Shown: positions 15,804 through 18,763 of the stretch, in pieces
Position numbering within the stretch: the stretch's first letter is position 1
Layout of the letters: each line of letters starts with the position of its first letter
Assembly: GCA_029239415.1 (NCBI GenBank)
Contig: JAQZAY010000036.1
Span: 1-18,763 of the forward strand
DNA from: Pseudomonas sp.
Lineage (GTDB): Bacteria > Pseudomonadota > Gammaproteobacteria > Pseudomonadales > Pseudomonadaceae
Direction: 5' to 3'
DNA: 18,763 bases
Notes under the pieces: model-generated
What the model was told of the DNA's origin: nothing
Seen by the model: only the letters and a program-made list of their open reading frames with translations
Database searches by the model: none
Position numbers and translations under genes: made by a program

Positions 15804-15995
15804 ATGACCCTGATCAGCCGTGAACCCTGGTGGCTCCTGCCGCCCAAGCCTGGGCAGCAGGAGCAGGACCTGCATTGGGGATACCTGGAGATCTACGCCG
15901 ACGGACGCGCCGTGTTCGTCGACCAGCGCCCCAGCGAGCAGGAACTTGCCCAGCGCAAGAGCTGCCGCAACTTCCCCAAGCCTGAAAAGCCCTAG
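15804..15995 (+). CDS. Small 63-aa hypothetical protein
   Basis: This short gene encodes MTLISREPWWLLPPKPGQ and continues for 45 residues, ending FPKPEKP. The central DLHWGYLEIYADGRAVFVDQ reads like two adjacent beta strands with a turn; the ends are Pro- and charge-rich. No signal peptide or membrane segment is seen. I chose the ATG at 15804, 7 bases after AGAGG. An in-frame ATG at 15777 would add nine residues but begins inside an inverted repeat and has no good ribosome site. It is a single gene after ahpF, convergent with yceH. I do not recognise a function; the low GC bias in second positions and the ribosome site are the main reasons to believe it. Confidence 0.62.
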   Translation: MTLISREPWWLLPPKPGQQEQDLHWGYLEIYADGRAVFVDQRPSEQELAQRKSCRNFPKPEKP

Positions 15996-16020
15996 CACGC
16001 ACTCCCATAGAGCACACGGT

Positions 16021-16064
16021 ACCTGTGGGAGCTGCGGTTCGGCGCTCCGACTTGCCAGCGAATA
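16021..16064. repeat. Degenerate REP-like sequence
   Basis: The stretch cctgtgggagctgcggttcg followed by gcgctccgacttgccagcga resembles Pseudomonas REP elements of the type CTGTGGGAGCGGGCTTGC...CGCGAA, with an insertion and several changes. It lies between the convergent 63-aa gene and yceH, a usual place for such elements. Confidence 0.45.
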
Positions 16065-16085
16065 GGCCCGACACAGCCTGACAGG

Positions 16086-16727
16086 TTATTCCAGCTCGGC
16101 CAGGCGCGCCTCCAGCGCCGCAATCCTGGCTTCCAGCGCTTCGATGCGCTCTTCTGAAACGCCATTCCCACCGCTACGCTCCCCGCCTTGCTGGCGCGCC
16201 GCCAGGATCGCCTCGATCTCGGCGGGGTCGCCCAGCGCATGCGTGTAGCGGTCTTCGCGCTGGCCGGCCTGGCGCGGCAGAAGCACCGCCAGTTCCCGCG
16301 AAACCAGACGCTCCAGCTGGTGCTGGACCTGTTCGGCGTCTTCAAAGGCATGCAAGCGATTGCTGCGGGTCAGCAGTTCATTGATGGTCTGCGGCCCCCG
16401 CAGGAACAGCAACCCCAGCAGCACCAACTGCGCCGGCACCAGCTCCAGGGCTTTGTCGACCCGTTGCTCCCAGCGGTCGGCGCGGCTGCCCATCTGCAGG
16501 CGGGTCATGCCTTGCCCTTCCAGTGCTCGCAACGCCTGGCCCACCTGGCCGGGAGAGAGGTTCATCACCGGTTCCCGGCTGGTCTTCTGGTTGCAGGCCA
16601 GCACCAGGGCATTGAGGGTCAGGGGGTAGCTTTCCGGGCTGGTGGCCTGTTTTTCGATCAGGGCACCGAGGATGCGGATCTCGGCGCTGCTGAAACGGCC
16701 TTCGCCTGCGGTATCGTGTTCGGACAT
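16086..16727 (-). CDS. yceH: YceH family protein (DUF480)
   Basis: This 213-aa protein matches YceH/DUF480: [20 protein letters not shown] and [20 protein letters not shown] near the N-terminus form a first winged-helix unit, and [20 protein letters not shown] a second. The C-terminus is a short charged coiled coil ([20 protein letters not shown]), which suggests oligomerisation. Length is like the E. coli protein. The molecular role is not established to my knowledge; the winged-helix folds hint at DNA or protein binding. The start at 16725-16727 gives the family N-terminus [20 protein letters not shown]. It lies 65 bases downstream of sstT on the same strand, with a hairpin between. Confidence 0.92.
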   Translation of the reverse strand: MSEHDTAGEGRFSSAEIRILGALIEKQATSPESYPLTLNALVLACNQKTSREPVMNLSPGQVGQALRALEGQGMTRLQMGSRADRWEQRVDKALELVPAQLVLLGLLFLRGPQTINELLTRSNRLHAFEDAEQVQHQLERLVSRELAVLLPRQAGQREDRYTHALGDPAEIEAILAARQQGGERSGGNGVSEERIEALEARIAALEARLAELE

Positions 16728-16749
16728 GGCCCAGTCTCTGTGCGAGGAA

Positions 16750-16770
16750 AGGCCCCTAGACTAGGGGCCT
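16750..16770 (-). terminator. Probable terminator after sstT
   Basis: aggccccta (16750-16758) and taggggcct (16762-16770) are exact reverse complements around a 3-base centre. On the - strand the stem is followed by TTCCTC, a short T-rich tail. It lies 22 bases after the sstT stop and before yceH. Confidence 0.6.
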
Positions 16771-16792
16771 GGCAGGACGATGGCAAGGTGCC

Positions 16793-18004
16793 TCAGGCCT
16801 CTTGGCGGGCCTGTGCTTCGCAGGCGGCGGCGGTGAAGATCACGTCGGTAGAGGAGTTGAGCGCGGTCTCGGCCGAGTCCTGCAGCACGCCGATGATGAA
16901 GCCCACGGCTACCACCTGCATGGCAATCTCCCCAGGGATGCCGAACAGGCTGCAGGCGAGCGGAATCAGCAGCAGCGAGCCGCCGGCCACGCCGGATGCA
17001 CCGCACGCGCAGACCGCCGCCACCATGCTCAGCAGCACCGCGGTCGGCAGGTCGACCGGGATGCCCATCGTATGCACCGCGGCCAGGGTCAGCACGGTGA
17101 TGGTGATCGCCGCGCCCGCCATGTTGATGGTCGCGCCCAGCGGAATCGATACCGAGTAGGTGTCTTCAGGCAACCCGAGCTTTTCGCTCAGCGCCAGGTT
17201 GACCGGTATGTTGGCCGCCGAGCTGCGGGTGAAGAAGGCCGTGATGCCGCTCTCGCGCAGGCACAGCAGCACCAGCGGGTAGGGGTTGCGGCGGATCTTG
17301 CAGTACACGATCAGTGGGTTGACCACCAGCGCGACGAACAGCATGCACCCCATCAGCACGCTCAGCAGGTGCAGGTAGCCCAGCAGCGCGTCCAGGCCCG
17401 ACTGGGCCAGGGTCGAGGCAACCAGGCCGAAGATCCCCAGCGGCGCGAAGCGGATCACCATGCGCACCAGCTGGGTCACCGCGCCGGACAGGTCCTCGAC
17501 CATTTGTCGCGTGCTTTGGCTGGCGCTGCGCAGCGCGATGCCCAGGCCGATCGACCAGATCAGCACGCCGATGAAATTGGCGTTGACCAGCGCGTTGACC
17601 GGGTTGTCCACCGCGCTGAGCAGCAGGTCCTGGAGCACTTCGGTAATGCCTTCGGGTGCGCTGAGCGCGACCTCGCTGGTGTTGAGTACCAGGTGCGAGG
17701 GAAAACTCATGCTTGCCACGACCGCAACCACCGCTGCCAGGAAGGTCCCTAGCAGATACAGCCAGAGAATCGGACGCATATGGGTCTGGGTGCCATGCTG
17801 GTGGTTGGCGATCGAGGCCATCACCAGCACGAACACCAGGATCGGCGCCACGGCCTTGAGGGCGGAGACGAACACCTTGCCGATGAACGCCACGTTGGCG
17901 GCAGCGGCGGGTGCCAGCAACGCCAGGGCGATGCCGGCTACCAGGCCGATGACGATCTGGGTCACCAGGCTGGTGCGGTTCAACAGGCGCAGGACTGAGG
18001 ACAT
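16793..18004 (-). CDS. sstT: Sodium/serine-threonine symporter SstT
   Basis: This 403-aa inner-membrane protein is a dicarboxylate/amino acid:cation symporter of the SstT branch, importing serine and threonine with Na+. The start [20 protein letters not shown] leads into the first helix. Family stretches include [40 protein letters not shown] (the Ser-rich re-entrant hairpin), [20 protein letters not shown] (with the NMxG-type Na+ site) and [20 protein letters not shown]. About eight helices plus two hairpins can be seen. I chose the ATG at 18002-18004, since the frame's upstream 15 codons are not family-like. The ribosome site is weak. It follows the NhaR-like regulator on the same strand. 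Confidence 0.95.
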   Translation of the reverse strand: MSSVLRLLNRTSLVTQIVIGLVAGIALALLAPAAAANVAFIGKVFVSALKAVAPILVFVLVMASIANHQHGTQTHMRPILWLYLLGTFLAAVVAVVASMSFPSHLVLNTSEVALSAPEGITEVLQDLLLSAVDNPVNALVNANFIGVLIWSIGLGIALRSASQSTRQMVEDLSGAVTQLVRMVIRFAPLGIFGLVASTLAQSGLDALLGYLHLLSVLMGCMLFVALVVNPLIVYCKIRRNPYPLVLLCLRESGITAFFTRSSAANIPVNLALSEKLGLPEDTYSVSIPLGATINMAGAAITITVLTLAAVHTMGIPVDLPTAVLLSMVAAVCACGASGVAGGSLLLIPLACSLFGIPGEIAMQVVAVGFIIGVLQDSAETALNSSTDVIFTAAACEAQARQEA

Positions 18005-18027
18005 GTCGGTAAATCTCTGTCGGGTAG

Positions 18028-18072
18028 AAAAAAGGCGCGACTTTAGCACAGACCGCCTGGGGCTTCTGCGCC
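18028..18072 (-). terminator. Weak terminator candidate between nhaR-like gene and sstT
   Basis: On the - strand GGCGC (18068-18072) can pair with GCGCC (18034-18038), and the stem is followed directly by six T. The stem is only 5 bp with a loop of about 29 bases, so efficiency is doubtful. It begins at the regulator's stop codon. Confidence 0.35.
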
Positions 18073-18763
18073 TACCAATGAAACAATTCCCGGCGCGCGG
18101 CCTCGGTGATGGCGACGATCCCCGGGTGCTTGACCTTGCGCTCCACCGAAATGGCGTAGAACGACTCGTTCACTGTCTCGGTCTGCCCGACCAGTTGCAC
18201 GCCGTACTGCCGGCACACCTCATCGGCGATCACGCTTGGCGCGACGAAGATCCCGCTGCCCGACTGGCCGAAGGCTTGCATCAATGCGCTGTCATCGAAC
18301 TCGCCGATGATACGCGGCTGCACCTGCTGCTCGGAAAACCAGCGCAGCAGCCGGCTGCGCACCATGGTTTCCTGCCCGGGTATCAGCATTGGCGCGCCGT
18401 GCAGGCAGGCGGGAAAGGGCAGGTCAAGCTCGCGCGCCAGTGCCTCGGTGGCAAAGAAGCTCAGGCCGCACTCGCCAAGCTTCTGGCTGTAGCCCTTGAT
18501 GTCCAGGTGACCTGGCATGGGGCTGTCGGAGATCACCAGGTCCAGGCGCTGGATCGCAAGGTCTGCCAGCAGTCGCTCGAGCTTGTCCTCGCGGCAGCTG
18601 ATGCGCATCACGTTGTCCTGCTGCAGGGTTGGCGCGAGCAACCGATAGACGATCGACTTGGGGACCACGTCGGCCACCCCTACCCGGAACAGGATCTGTT
18701 TATCCTCGGGGCCCGCCCGCAATATCTTCTCCAGCTCGCTGCCGATCTGGAACATCTGTTCGG
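18072..18763 (-). CDS. nhaR: LysR-type regulator, NhaR-like, N-terminus cut by window edge
   Basis: The frame is open to the window end, so the N-terminal DNA-binding domain is outside; the internal ATG at 18753-18755 is not the start. The visible part is the LysR effector domain: [19 protein letters not shown], a ligand-cleft segment [20 protein letters not shown], and [20 protein letters not shown] near the end. These resemble NhaR, the Na+-responsive activator of Na+/H+ antiporter nhaA in E. coli, more than other LysR proteins. No nhaA is in view; the next gene downstream is the Na+-coupled symporter sstT, which could be a target or just a neighbour. The family call is firm, the NhaR name moderate. 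Confidence 0.8.
   Translation of the reverse strand, partial: EQMFQIGSELEKILRAGPEDKQILFRVGVADVVPKSIVYRLLAPTLQQDNVMRISCREDKLERLLADLAIQRLDLVISDSPMPGHLDIKGYSQKLGECGLSFFATEALARELDLPFPACLHGAPMLIPGQETMVRSRLLRWFSEQQVQPRIIGEFDDSALMQAFGQSGSGIFVAPSVIADEVCRQYGVQLVGQTETVNESFYAISVERKVKHPGIVAITEAARRELFHW

Noticed and set aside
16802..17752. 316-codon open frame antisense to sstT
   Set aside because: Its product is rich in Arg, Gln, His and Asp with no fold seen, while the opposite strand encodes a complete symporter.

Overview
The window looks like a chromosomal segment of a Pseudomonas of the P. putida group. The reasons are high GC, Pseudomonas-type proteins throughout (an RsmE-like CsrA paralogue, GalU, Gor, SstT, YceH, NhaR-like), a P. 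putida-style REP element around 13301-13344, and a gene order that, from memory and without a search, resembles the galU-gor / modABC / csrA neighbourhood of P. putida. I see no prophage, IS element, integrase, tRNA, rRNA or CRISPR array.

Left part (1-3330). A three-gene + strand operon comes first: the C-terminal part of a PAS-histidine kinase (cut by the window edge), a double-lobed KaiC-like ATPase, and a stand-alone receiver protein. It converges on a csrA/rsmE gene on the - strand. The 268-base gap upstream of rsmE holds a perfect 12-bp inverted repeat whose + strand loop carries a CsrA-type GGA motif. This is the least conventional part of the window.

Second part (3331-8614, all - strand). 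In order of increasing coordinate it holds a poxvirus-type DNA topoisomerase IB, then the molybdate ABC transporter genes modC, modB and modA, which overlap or nearly touch and are preceded by a good ModE-type operator. Above them lies a compact unit transcribed as DUF1883 protein, a 56-aa protein, then a nitronate monooxygenase.

Third part (8776-15737, + strand). A small lipoprotein is followed by an overlapping tsdB-tsdA pair (diheme cytochrome c and thiosulfate dehydrogenase). Next come galU (UDP-glucose pyrophosphorylase), gor (glutathione reductase), ahpC and ahpF. Gor and AhpCF form a thiol and peroxide defence block. A strong terminator stands directly upstream of both gor and ahpF, and an OxyR-like box lies upstream of ahpC.

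Right part (15738-18763). A small 63-aa hypothetical protein (+) is followed on the - strand by yceH, the Na+/serine-threonine symporter sstT, and an NhaR-like LysR regulator cut by the right edge.

Most of the region is ordinary core or near-core Pseudomonas content. The parts most worth follow-up are the kinase-KaiC-receiver module, which has altered KaiC active-site residues, and the structured GGA-rich region between it and the topoisomerase gene.
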